Shown: piece after piece, positions 1-5,633 of the stretch
Position numbering within the stretch: the stretch's first letter is position 1
How the letters are laid out: the number at the start of each line of letters is the position of its first letter
From: Patescibacteria group bacterium
Lineage (GTDB): Bacteria; Patescibacteriota; Minisyncoccia; Phycocordibacterales; Phycocordibacteraceae
Length of the DNA stretch: 6,434 nucleotides
Direction of reading: 5' to 3'
NCBI GenBank assembly: GCA_018826405.1
Contig: JAHJZL010000013.1
Location: 1-6,434, forward strand
The notes under the pieces: generated by a model
Database searches by the model: none
What the model saw: only the letters and a program-made list of their open reading frames with translations
What the model was told of the DNA's origin: nothing
Made by a program: the position numbers and the translations under genes

Positions 1-502
1 CCAAGACCGTGCACGACTTGCAGATCTCGTACTTAACCTTTCTAACGATATTCGTCAGTGTGTGCTCTGTATGCGCTTCGCACAGACCAACAGCGATACA
101 CTCTGCACGTACTGCGCAGACCCGTTAAGAGACAACGGCCTCCTCTTAATTGTTGAAAAGGATCAGGACGTGGCTGCTGTTGAGCGAGCGAACACATACA
201 AAGGACGATACTTCGTGCTTGGAGGAGTACTTACTCTTTCTGGCAAAGGCACCATTAGAGAACGAGAGCTTGTGCGCACTGTTGAGCTTCGTGCACAGTC
301 TGGGTTGTCTGAGATTGTGCTTGCGCTCTCAGCAACATCAGAAGGAGAACATACTGCAGATCGAGTGCGCGAAATACTCACACCACTGCGAGGCCCTATG
401 ACACTTACTGAACTTGGAAGGGGTCTTTCTACAGGAGCCGAGCTTGAGTACGCAGACTCCACTACCCTCTCTGAGGCGCTCCGGAACAGAAAGGAGACAT
501 AG
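1..502 (+). CDS. recR: Recombination mediator protein RecR (3' part, 5' end outside window)
   Basis: RecR works with RecO (and RecF) to load RecA onto SSB-coated single-stranded DNA during gap repair. The frame is open from base 2 to the TAG at 500-502, giving 166 visible residues. RecR is usually about 200 residues, so roughly the first 35, containing the helix-hairpin-helix, lie outside. Numbering from the first visible codon, the C4 zinc finger is present as Cys20-x2-Cys23 and Cys35-x2-Cys38. The Toprim domain follows with LLLIVEKDQD (acidic Glu52) and GRYFVLGG. Next comes SATSEGEHTA, matching the NPTVEGEATA segment of E. coli RecR, and the C-terminal GRGLSTGAELEYAD and TTLSEAL motifs. A GTG at 62 and an ATG at 74 fall inside the zinc finger, so neither is the true start. 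In many bacteria recR follows dnaX and ybaB; the window does not show what precedes it here. The gene runs into the shared terminator 1 nt after its stop. Confidence 0.95.
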   Translation, partial: QDRARLADLVLNLSNDIRQCVLCMRFAQTNSDTLCTYCADPLRDNGLLLIVEKDQDVAAVERANTYKGRYFVLGGVLTLSGKGTIRERELVRTVELRAQSGLSEIVLALSATSEGEHTADRVREILTPLRGPMTLTELGRGLSTGAELEYADSTTLSEALRNRKET

Positions 503-503
503 C

Positions 504-531
504 AAAAAGGACTCCCTGAGGAGTCCTTTTT
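504..531. terminator. Bidirectional Rho-independent terminator shared by recR and rplU
   Basis: A perfect 12-bp inverted repeat, AAAAAGGACTCC at 504-515 and GGAGTCCTTTTT at 520-531, encloses a CTGA loop. The stem begins with A5 and ends with T5, so transcription in either direction gives a GC-containing hairpin followed by a U-run. It lies 1 nt after the recR stop and 2 nt before the rplU stop and fills the convergent gap. It should therefore end both transcripts and prevent read-through antisense RNA. Confidence 0.9.
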
Positions 532-533
532 GT

Positions 534-863
534 TTAGTTGATTGTATCAATCTTAACCTTTACGTATGGCTGGCGATGTCCACGACGCTTTAGATAGTTA
601 CTTTTCGCCTTGTACTTAACAACCTCAACCTTCTTAGCGCGTCCAACAGACTGCACTGTCCCAGTTACGGTCTTTCCTGCAACGGTAGGAGTTCCAAGAG
701 AAAGCGTTCCGTTGTCGGTCATAAGGACCTGATCAAAGGTTACGGTGTCTCCCTTCTTCACATCCTGAGTAGCAGCACCCCGACCGAGCTTCTCGATCGT
801 AACGGTTGCGCCGGGAGCAACCACATACTGCTTTCCACCGGTCTTTATAACTGCGAGTTCCAT
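534..863 (-). CDS. rplU: Large ribosomal subunit protein bL21
   Basis: bL21 is a structural protein of the 50S subunit that binds 23S rRNA. The 109 residues match the usual length of 100-110. The N-terminal AVIKTGGKQY and the C-terminal NYLKRRGHRQPYVKVKI are the family signatures, with a beta-rich core between (VTFDQVLM and the KTVTGTV segment). The start is the ATG at 863; the family normally begins M(Y)AVIKTGGKQY, so MELAVIKTGGKQY fits and no longer start is needed. No Shine-Dalgarno sequence precedes the ATG, but a -10-like box does. The gene follows rmuC by 48 nt on the same strand and ends at the shared terminator. The bL27 gene rpmA, its usual downstream partner, is absent; the next gene is recR in the opposite direction. 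Confidence 0.97.
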   Translation of the reverse strand: MELAVIKTGGKQYVVAPGATVTIEKLGRGAATQDVKKGDTVTFDQVLMTDNGTLSLGTPTVAGKTVTGTVQSVGRAKKVEVVKYKAKSNYLKRRGHRQPYVKVKIDTIN

Positions 864-872
864 AGTAGGGCC

Positions 873-900
873 ATTCTAGCCTGTTTAAAGTAAAAAGCAA
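873..900 (-). promoter_or_regulatory. Putative rplU promoter with a very short leader
   Basis: On the minus strand a TAGAAT box (873-878, five of six matches to TATAAT) lies 9 nt before the rplU ATG. A TTGCTT element (895-900) lies 16 nt further upstream and matches only the TTG of TTGACA. Initiation about 7 nt after the box would leave a leader of only a few bases, consistent with the absence of a Shine-Dalgarno sequence. No terminator is visible between rmuC and rplU, so read-through from upstream could also contribute. Confidence 0.5.
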
Positions 901-911
901 GGAGTTCCAGT

Positions 912-1973
912 TTAGTCCTCGTCCCCAGTTCCTGGCTTATCTAAGAGCTCTAATTCGATGCCTACACGCTCCTTAGCAATACGGTATACATCCTTGTCTA
1001 TCTTCCCTAATTCCTTCATACCGCTGTTGTAGTGGGAAACTGAAGTGCCCAGCGAGGTCCCAAGCTTCTTGTAGAACTCCTGGTAGGCTCCCAGGTGCTT
1101 CCCAAGCTCTCCCACGCGCTTTTGTATCTCCTCTGCCTGCTTCTCGATCTGGAGCGCTTTTAGGCCCTGCATAACGGTCTGCAAATAAGCAAGGAACGAT
1201 GTTGGCGAGACAATAATAACCTTGTTCTTAGAGGCTGCGCGCTGAATAAGATTCTCGTCCTCCCCCGCTCCAACTTGATTAGTAAGGAGGTCGTAATAAA
1301 TACCTTCAGAAGGAATGAACATGAAGGCAAAGTCCATAGTTCCCTCTTCAGGGCGAATGTATTTGGCTGTTTCTGTAATTCTGAGCTTGAGGTCATTAAC
1401 AAACGCCTTCTCAAGCGTTATGCGCTCTGCTCCTTCCGAGTGTACAAAGCGATTGTAGTTGTCTAGCGAGAACTTCGAATCAATAGGAACAATCTTGTCG
1501 TTCACATACACCGCTGCGTCTACAATCTCTCCATTCTCAAATGGGTGTTGCATGCGATACATGCCTGGAGGAAGCACGTTCTTAAGGACGGTCTCGAGAT
1601 AGTACTCGCCCAAAATACCGCGCTGCTTTGGATTTTTAAGAATGTCCTGGAGGTTCTTTAGCTGCTCTGCAAACTTTCCTGTTTCTCTTCCAATTTCCTT
1701 AACACTTGTTATCTCTTCCGTTATCTCACGAATAAGTCTCGACGACTCTCCGAGTTGGCTTCGCATTGTATCGTTTACCTGCTTTGAGGACTCACTCATA
1801 CGAGAGTCCAGGGAGCGTTCCAAATTTTCTATCTGTTTCTGGAGAAGCAGCAATCCTCCTGAATCCTGAGCTTGGTCCTTCTGGCCCTCACGGCGACGCA
1901 ATACGAGCCACAGCCCTATTCCCTGCAGAAAAACAAGACCCAGAACTATAAGACCGATCAATAACGGATTCAT
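912..1973 (-). CDS. rmuC: RmuC-family protein (DNA recombination/rearrangement-limiting)
   Basis: RmuC proteins are membrane-anchored coiled-coil proteins with a predicted restriction-endonuclease-like fold; E. coli rmuC limits inversions at short repeats. These 353 residues show an N-terminal membrane segment (about 3-25) followed by RRR, which suggests a cytoplasmic body. A heptad-like helical region spans about 40-115 and the conserved RmuC domain about 115-330. Family motifs visible are KQRGILGE (116-123), PPGMY (135-139), IVDAAVYV then IVPIDSKFSLDNY (Asp152 and Asp165-x-Lys167, a PD-(D/E)xK-like arrangement) and FMFIPSEGIYYDLL (217-230). The acidic tail ends in GDED. E. coli RmuC is longer, about 475 residues, mainly through its coiled coil. 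The ATG at 1973 overlaps the TGA of the upstream ATPase gene (ATGA), which suggests translational coupling. The family assignment is firm; nuclease activity is a prediction only. Confidence 0.93.
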   Translation of the reverse strand: MNPLLIGLIVLGLVFLQGIGLWLVLRRREGQKDQAQDSGGLLLLQKQIENLERSLDSRMSESSKQVNDTMRSQLGESSRLIREITEEITSVKEIGRETGKFAEQLKNLQDILKNPKQRGILGEYYLETVLKNVLPPGMYRMQHPFENGEIVDAAVYVNDKIVPIDSKFSLDNYNRFVHSEGAERITLEKAFVNDLKLRITETAKYIRPEEGTMDFAFMFIPSEGIYYDLLTNQVGAGEDENLIQRAASKNKVIIVSPTSFLAYLQTVMQGLKALQIEKQAEEIQKRVGELGKHLGAYQEFYKKLGTSLGTSVSHYNSGMKELGKIDKDVYRIAKERVGIELELLDKPGTGDED

Positions 1974-4648
1974 ACTGCAAGTATACGTGACTCATTCTCA
2001 GAGCGAATGAAGAACAACCATTTAGCAAGTTCAATGGTAGCGAGATTAATAAGTCCGAAGCCAAACAACACTCCTAGTTGCAGCAATGTCGGTTCAGTAA
2101 CATGAACTAGTACTTGCAGGAACGGAATATACAGTGCTGCGAACAAGAACGTCATGCTTCCTGCAAGCGCAAGCAACAAGTACTTGTTTGATAGAAGCGG
2201 AAGTTTCCAGAGCGGAGTTCCCAGGCTTTTCATAGAGAAAGCCATGAATATACAGTTCACGGACACAGCAACGAACATAAGCGTCTGAATCTCGTCAATC
2301 GGCAACTCAAGCGAAAGTAAGAAGAGATAAATTCCTATGAGCATTGCTGAAGTAAGGCTTCCGACGAGCACAATAAGTTTAATCAACTTTGGAGATAGTA
2401 CTCGCGCAATCTCAGGATCCTTTGGCTTCCTCTTCATAGCAGAAGGATAGAGTGGCTCAAAGGCGAATGCAAAGTTCATAAATCCTCCCTCAATAAGGTT
2501 AGACCAGAGTATCTGGGTCGGGAGAATTGGGAGCGGGAGACCAACAATAAGCGCAAATGCAATCAAGATAACTTCGCTGAAGTTAGTTGAAAGCATGTAG
2601 GCAAATATCTTCTTGAAGTTTTCTCGCAGCCTACGTCCCTCCCGAATCGCTGCTGTTATAACAGAGAATCCGTTATCAAGAAGCACCAGGTCTGAAGCTT
2701 CTTTAGCAACATCAGTTCCAGAGCCTACAGCAACTCCGATAGCAGCAGCACGAAGCGCAGGCGCATCATTAACCCCGTCTCCCGTCATGGCAACAACTTC
2801 CCCTGCGTCTCGAAGCACATTCGCAATGCGCAATTTCTCTGCAGGCGCTACGCGAGAGAAAACGGTGTGTTCATTCAATACCTTAAGCAATTCTGCGTCT
2901 GTAAGTGCAGACAATTCAGCTCCTGTGTAGGCACGTTCTCCTTCTTCTGCAATACCAACTATCTTTGCAATAGCGAGAGCCGTCTCTGGATTGTCACCCG
3001 TAAGCATGAGCACGCGCGCTCCTGCGCTCTGCATGTCATGGATTGCCACCTTCGCTTCCTCTCTAATTACATCTGAGAACACGAGAAACCCTACCAACGC
3101 TCCTTTACCCAAATAACCAAGCAGCTCTTTTTCAGGAGGGAAAGAGCTTCCAGCCTCATCAACTCTGGCAACAGCGATAACTCGTTTTCCATCTTTTGCT
3201 GCAGTTTCAAGCGCACGAAGGAAATATGTTCTTGCCTTTTCTGTTAGTGGCTCCGGGTGCCCTTCAGCACCGATAACTAATGCAGTAGTTGAAAGGAGTA
3301 GCTCAGGAGCTCCTGTAACATAGGCTGTCGGAGATTTCTCATTTTGAACGAGCATTGCTCCAAACCTCCGAGAAGAATCAAAATGCAGTTCATCAAGTCG
3401 AGGGTATGCACTTAAACAGGCTTGCTGCGAAATTCCTGTCTTAAGTCCTGCAAGTACAATTGCCTGCTCTACCGGCCTTCCATGTACTACAAGCTTCTCA
3501 TCGGCCTCTGCGTCTGGACGTTCCTCTACATATGCATTTGACGCAAGCACAGCTGCAGTAAGGAGTCTTCTGGCCCCTCCTTTTTCCGCACTCTCACTTG
3601 TTTCGTGCAAGCTTACATACGATTCAAGCGTCATCCTGCCCTCGGTAAGCGTGCCTGTTTTGTCGGTCAAAATAATACTTGTCGTTCCCAGTGTTTCTGC
3701 TGCAAGCAAATTGCGAACCAATCCTCCAGATTTCAGAATCCGCTCCATACCAAGCGCAAGCACAACCGTAACTGCTGCAGGAAGACCTTCTGGCACACTT
3801 GCAACTGCTAGCGCAATTGCAGTAAAGAGCGTCTCATCAAAAGGAAGACCTCGTACTGTGCCGAGCGTGAATATGCCTACCATGATGAATCCAACTGCGA
3901 CCAGGATGAGCCTGGCAACCTGCCGAATATCCTTCATGAGCGGCGTGACCGATTCATCTTTCCTTCCAAGCTCAACGGCAATACGACCTATCTCAGTGTC
4001 GCCTCCTGTTGCAACGACAACTGCCCTTCCAGCTCCAGAAGCTACGAGCGTTCCTGCGTATACCATTCCACTTCTCTCAACCAGCGGAGCCTCTTCTCCT
4101 GAAACCTCTGTATTCTTCTCAACAGCAAGCCATTCTCCAGAAAGCGCTGACTCGTTTACGGTGAGTCCATGAACTTCAGTGAGGCGCATATCAGCAGGTA
4201 CTGCACTTCCTGCAGACAGAACGACGATGTCTCCTACAACAAGTTCCTCTGCAGAAACTTTGAAAGGCTCTCCATCTCTAAACACAACTGCAAATTGTGC
4301 TTCTCCCTTCTTAAGAGCCTCAAAGGCTTTCGAAGCTCTTCCTTCCTGGAGCAAGCCCATTCCCACATTTACAAGAAGAGCTACCGTTATAACCAATGCA
4401 TCGGTGTAGTGCGCAAGAGAAGTAGTTGCAACAACAGCTAAAACAAGCACGAGCGTAATAGGACTCTTAAATTGTTTAAGAACCTTCATAAACACACCAT
4501 CCCTCTCTGGAGACGGCATGCTGTTGGGACCCTTCTCTTTTAAACGATCCGAGGCCTCACTCTTTGTGAGTCCCTTCTGAGTATTTGTACGCAAATGTTC
4601 TGCGAGTTCTTGTAAGGTGCGGGCGTGCCAGTTTTCTGAAATAAGCAT
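1970..4648 (-). CDS. P2-type (Ca2+-ATPase-like) cation-transporting P-type ATPase
   Basis: An ATP-driven cation pump of the inner membrane with an 892-residue product. In order: cation-ATPase N-terminal domain (about 5-55), M1-M2 (about 62-100), actuator domain with SGEW at 170-173 in place of TGES, and M3-M4 with PEGLP at 286-290. Then come the phosphorylation motif DKTGTLT with Asp329, the nucleotide-binding domain with TGAPE at 445-449 in place of KGAPE, TGDNPETA (550-557) and the hinge TGDGVNDAP (622-630). M5 and M6 follow (Asn689, Glu692; NLIEGG at 717-722) and M7-M10 run to the C-terminus. The PEGLP motif and ten-segment layout place it near SERCA/PMR1/PacL pumps, but several ligand positions are altered, so the ion is uncertain. 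The start is taken as ATG 4648: MLISENW precedes the typical N-domain, and the longer GTG start at 4708 would run into yqeY. The TGA overlaps the rmuC ATG. Confidence 0.93.
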   Translation of the reverse strand: MLISENWHARTLQELAEHLRTNTQKGLTKSEASDRLKEKGPNSMPSPERDGVFMKVLKQFKSPITLVLVLAVVATTSLAHYTDALVITVALLVNVGMGLLQEGRASKAFEALKKGEAQFAVVFRDGEPFKVSAEELVVGDIVVLSAGSAVPADMRLTEVHGLTVNESALSGEWLAVEKNTEVSGEEAPLVERSGMVYAGTLVASGAGRAVVVATGGDTEIGRIAVELGRKDESVTPLMKDIRQVARLILVAVGFIMVGIFTLGTVRGLPFDETLFTAIALAVASVPEGLPAAVTVVLALGMERILKSGGLVRNLLAAETLGTTSIILTDKTGTLTEGRMTLESYVSLHETSESAEKGGARRLLTAAVLASNAYVEERPDAEADEKLVVHGRPVEQAIVLAGLKTGISQQACLSAYPRLDELHFDSSRRFGAMLVQNEKSPTAYVTGAPELLLSTTALVIGAEGHPEPLTEKARTYFLRALETAAKDGKRVIAVARVDEAGSSFPPEKELLGYLGKGALVGFLVFSDVIREEAKVAIHDMQSAGARVLMLTGDNPETALAIAKIVGIAEEGERAYTGAELSALTDAELLKVLNEHTVFSRVAPAEKLRIANVLRDAGEVVAMTGDGVNDAPALRAAAIGVAVGSGTDVAKEASDLVLLDNGFSVITAAIREGRRLRENFKKIFAYMLSTNFSEVILIAFALIVGLPLPILPTQILWSNLIEGGFMNFAFAFEPLYPSAMKRKPKDPEIARVLSPKLIKLIVLVGSLTSAMLIGIYLFLLSLELPIDEIQTLMFVAVSVNCIFMAFSMKSLGTPLWKLPLLSNKYLLLALAGSMTFLFAALYIPFLQVLVHVTEPTLLQLGVLFGFGLINLATIELAKWLFFIRSENESRILAV
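1980..1985 (-). promoter_or_regulatory. Possible internal -10 box before rmuC
   Basis: On the minus strand TATACT lies 6 nt before the rmuC ATG, inside the last codons of the ATPase gene (Ile-Leu region). There is no Shine-Dalgarno sequence for rmuC and no convincing -35 element. The same GTATACTT octamer occurs before the ATPase gene. The hexamer lies within codons, so chance is a real alternative; translational coupling through ATGA would suffice for expression. Confidence 0.2.
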
Positions 4649-4658
4649 AGATACGAAA

Positions 4659-4667
4659 AGTATACCA
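4659..4667 (-). promoter_or_regulatory. Putative extended -10 promoter of the ATPase-rmuC operon
   Basis: Read on the minus strand this is TGGTATACT: the TGn extension followed by TATACT, five of six matches to TATAAT. It ends 10 nt before the ATG at 4648, so initiation about 7 nt downstream gives a leader of only 3-4 bases. No Shine-Dalgarno sequence is present. The -35 region at about 4682-4687 (CTACCA) is poor, as is usual for extended -10 promoters, and it coincides with the -10 box of yqeY on the other strand. Confidence 0.55.
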
Positions 4668-4681
4668 AGCGAATGCCCGTA

Positions 4682-4690
4682 TGGTAGGAT
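4682..4690 (+). promoter_or_regulatory. Putative extended -10 (or Shine-Dalgarno) element of yqeY
   Basis: TGGTAGGAT reads as TGn followed by TAGGAT, ending 6 nt before the yqeY ATG, so transcription would begin at or next to the start codon. The same bases contain AGGA (4686-4689) with a 7-nt spacer, an equally acceptable ribosome-binding site. If AGGA is the ribosome site, the promoter could be TATACC at 4661-4666. That sequence shares the GTATAC palindrome with the minus-strand -10 box and would leave a leader of about 24 nt. Confidence 0.4.
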
Positions 4691-4696
4691 TTTTCC

Positions 4697-5152
4697 ATGA
4701 CCATACACCAGACTATTAAAGCAGGGATTCCTGATGCCCTCCGTGCTAAAGACGAGGTGCTTCTTCGCACCCTTCGTTCTCTTGCAACTGCAATGACTAA
4801 CGAAGTAGTGAGCAAAAAGCGTAAACCTGATGAGTTTCTTGCTGACGAAGAGGCACTAGCAGTGATCAAACGAGCAGCGAACCAGCGCAAAGATTCAATT
4901 GAGCAATTTACAGCTGCAGGGCGCACTGAGCTTGCGGAACCAGAAATTGCAGAACTTGCCGTTATAGAAACATTCTTGCCAGAGTTAATGAGCAAAGATG
5001 AAATTCGTGTAATTGTTTCAGAAAAACTTTCAGCAGCTGGCATTACAGAGAAAAAGGACGCGGGTCGCTTCATGGGCTCTCTTATGCAAGAACTCAAAGG
5101 AAAGGCAGATGGAGGTGACGTGAAGGAAGTGGTGGACTCTCTCCTGAGCTAG
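4697..5152 (+). CDS. yqeY: GatB/YqeY domain-containing protein
   Basis: A stand-alone, all-helical protein related to the C-terminal tail domain of GatB, the tRNA-dependent amidotransferase subunit. The biochemical role of stand-alone YqeY proteins is not established, though the GatB relationship suggests a tRNA-linked task. The 151 residues match the usual length of about 150. Family features are an N-terminal helix with LRAKDEVLLRTLRSL, the central RKDSIEQFTAAGRTELAEPE segment, the hinge ETFLPELMS, and the C-terminal DAGRFMGSLMQELKGKADG followed by VKEVVDSLL. The start is the ATG at 4697: it gives the normal family N-terminus and has an AGGA/TAGGAT element just upstream. The gene is divergent from the ATPase gene with 48 nt between start codons. 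It ends with TAG at 5150-5152, and the following plus-strand gene begins 85 nt later. No strong terminator separates them. Confidence 0.93.
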   Translation: MTIHQTIKAGIPDALRAKDEVLLRTLRSLATAMTNEVVSKKRKPDEFLADEEALAVIKRAANQRKDSIEQFTAAGRTELAEPEIAELAVIETFLPELMSKDEIRVIVSEKLSAAGITEKKDAGRFMGSLMQELKGKADGGDVKEVVDSLLS

Positions 5153-5170
5153 TGGTAGCATTTCGCCGGA

Positions 5171-5190
5171 CTCAGGCAATAAGACCTGAG
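5171..5190 (+). other. Small RNA hairpin downstream of yqeY
   Basis: CTCAGG (5171-5176) and CCTGAG (5185-5190) form a 6-bp stem around the 8-nt loop CAATAAGA. The sequence after it (ATATAAATTTG) is AT-rich but not a U-run, so it is a weak terminator at best. It could trim or stabilise the yqeY 3' end, or lie in the 5' region of the next gene if the two are co-transcribed. Confidence 0.35.
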
Positions 5191-5191
5191 A

Positions 5192-5197
5192 TATAAA
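5192..5197 (+). promoter_or_regulatory. Possible -10 box before the small hypothetical gene
   Basis: TATAAA matches TATAAT at five of six positions and ends 6 nt before an ATG at 5204. No good -35 element or TGn extension is visible. Initiation near 5204 would give the hypothetical gene (ATG 5238) a leader of about 34 nt, or make the mini-ORF at 5204 leaderless. The region is AT-rich, so a chance match is possible. Confidence 0.3.
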
Positions 5198-5203
5198 TTT
5201 GTG

Positions 5204-5245
5204 ATGGTAGGTGCCTCCTTTTCCTTGGGGTGTACTTATGATTGA
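5204..5245 (+). CDS. Possible 13-residue leader peptide (speculative)
   Basis: An ATG at 5204 opens a 13-codon frame encoding MVGASFSLGCTYD and ending in TGA at 5243-5245. It lies 6 nt after a TATAAA box, where a leaderless transcript would begin. Its stop overlaps the first codons of the downstream hypothetical gene (ATG 5238) in another frame, an arrangement that permits coupling by terminating ribosomes. The peptide has no run of one amino acid typical of an attenuator. Such short frames arise often by chance, so this is recorded only as a candidate. Confidence 0.15.
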   Translation: MVGASFSLGCTYD

Positions 5246-5573
5246 TGGATACGTTATATACCCAGAACTTTGGGACGTGAGTGTGGGTGCGAAACTTGTC
5301 GTTCGCATCCTCCGCAGCGGAGTTCTGAAAGTTCGCAGAGACCCAGACGCATTCGCGTATGGACTCCTGCGGGCACAGGTTGAACTCAAACAACGATTCA
5401 GCTTTTCGTTTGAGAATGGTGCCTTCCTCATTGAGGGGTACACCTGCTCTGCCGTTCGCGGTCCTGATATCTGGGCTGAAACCAACAACTTCCTGTGTCT
5501 GCTCGACATGTGTACGGGCCTTACATTCAGTCCCGTCTCAAGCAGCACATACACCAGGCGCTTTGCCGCCTAA
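5238..5573 (+). CDS. Hypothetical protein, 111 residues
   Basis: I do not recognise this family. The preferred start is ATG 5238, preceded by GGGGTG at 5 nt, a partial Shine-Dalgarno match. A GTG at 5211, directly after an in-frame TAG (5208-5210), would add nine residues. The product is soluble-looking with no signal peptide or membrane segment. Alternating hydrophobic stretches (YVIYPELWDVSV, KLVVRIL, GVLKVRR, RFSFSFENGAFLIEGY) suggest a beta-rich N-terminal two-thirds. Three cysteines (70, 87 and 92) do not form a CxxC pair. The tail is rich in Ser and Thr and ends in RRFAA. By eye the codons end in C or G more often (CGC, CTG, ACC) than in the flanking yqeY and truB, which could reflect transfer. 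Support for a real gene comes from an uninterrupted frame with natural composition and a strong plus-strand terminator 2 nt after the stop. An antisense frame over the same bases is less credible. Confidence 0.65.
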   Translation: MIDGYVIYPELWDVSVGAKLVVRILRSGVLKVRRDPDAFAYGLLRAQVELKQRFSFSFENGAFLIEGYTCSAVRGPDIWAETNNFLCLLDMCTGLTFSPVSSSTYTRRFAA

Positions 5574-5575
5574 CC

Positions 5576-5608
5576 AAACGCACCTCCCCCGGGTGCGTTT
5601 TCTTTTTT
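5576..5608 (+). terminator. Rho-independent terminator after the hypothetical gene
   Basis: AAACGCACC (5576-5584) pairs perfectly with GGTGCGTTT (5592-5600) around the C-rich 7-nt loop TCCCCCG. The transcript continues into a U-rich tract, T4-C-T6, at 5598-5608. The minus-strand reading has no U-run, so it acts only on plus-strand transcription. It separates the hypothetical gene from truB and implies truB has its own promoter. Confidence 0.88.
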
Positions 5609-5621
5609 AGTATTTCCTCTA

Positions 5622-5627
5622 TAGGAT
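5622..5627 (+). promoter_or_regulatory. TAGGAT element before truB (-10 box or ribosome-binding site)
   Basis: TAGGAT ends 6 nt before the truB ATG, the same hexamer and spacing as before yqeY. It overlaps a TATAGG alternative at 5620-5625. It can be read as a -10 box of a leaderless transcript or as AGGA with a 7-nt spacer. Because a strong terminator ends at 5608, a promoter must lie within about 25 nt of the start unless there is read-through. No clear -35 element is visible; that region is the terminator U-tract. Confidence 0.4.
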
Positions 5628-5633
5628 GAAGAC

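Noticed and set aside
163..462. Minus-strand 99-codon frame opposite recR
   Set aside because: Antisense to the Toprim domain of recR, Ser-rich, and no promoter or ribosome site.
3651..4172. Plus-strand 173-codon frame inside the ATPase gene
   Set aside because: Antisense shadow over the phosphorylation and actuator motifs; Ser/Thr/Pro-rich with no family features.
4649..4708. A 20-residue N-terminal extension of the ATPase from a GTG at 4708
   Set aside because: It would overlap the yqeY start and cover both putative promoters, has no family similarity, and the ATG at 4648 begins a normal cation-ATPase N-terminal domain.
4540..5097. Minus-strand 185-codon frame opposite yqeY
   Set aside because: Ser/Arg-rich low-quality composition and complete antisense overlap with a conserved gene; also runs into the ATPase 5' end.
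5171..5200. Hairpin after yqeY as a full Rho-independent terminator
   Set aside because: The stem is only 6 bp and is followed by ATATAAATTTG rather than a U-run.
5030..5554. Minus-strand 174-codon frame opposite the yqeY end and the hypothetical gene
   Set aside because: It overlaps conserved yqeY codons, would read away from the only terminator nearby, and has composition typical of a shadow frame. It remains the main competitor to the hypothetical gene but is weaker.
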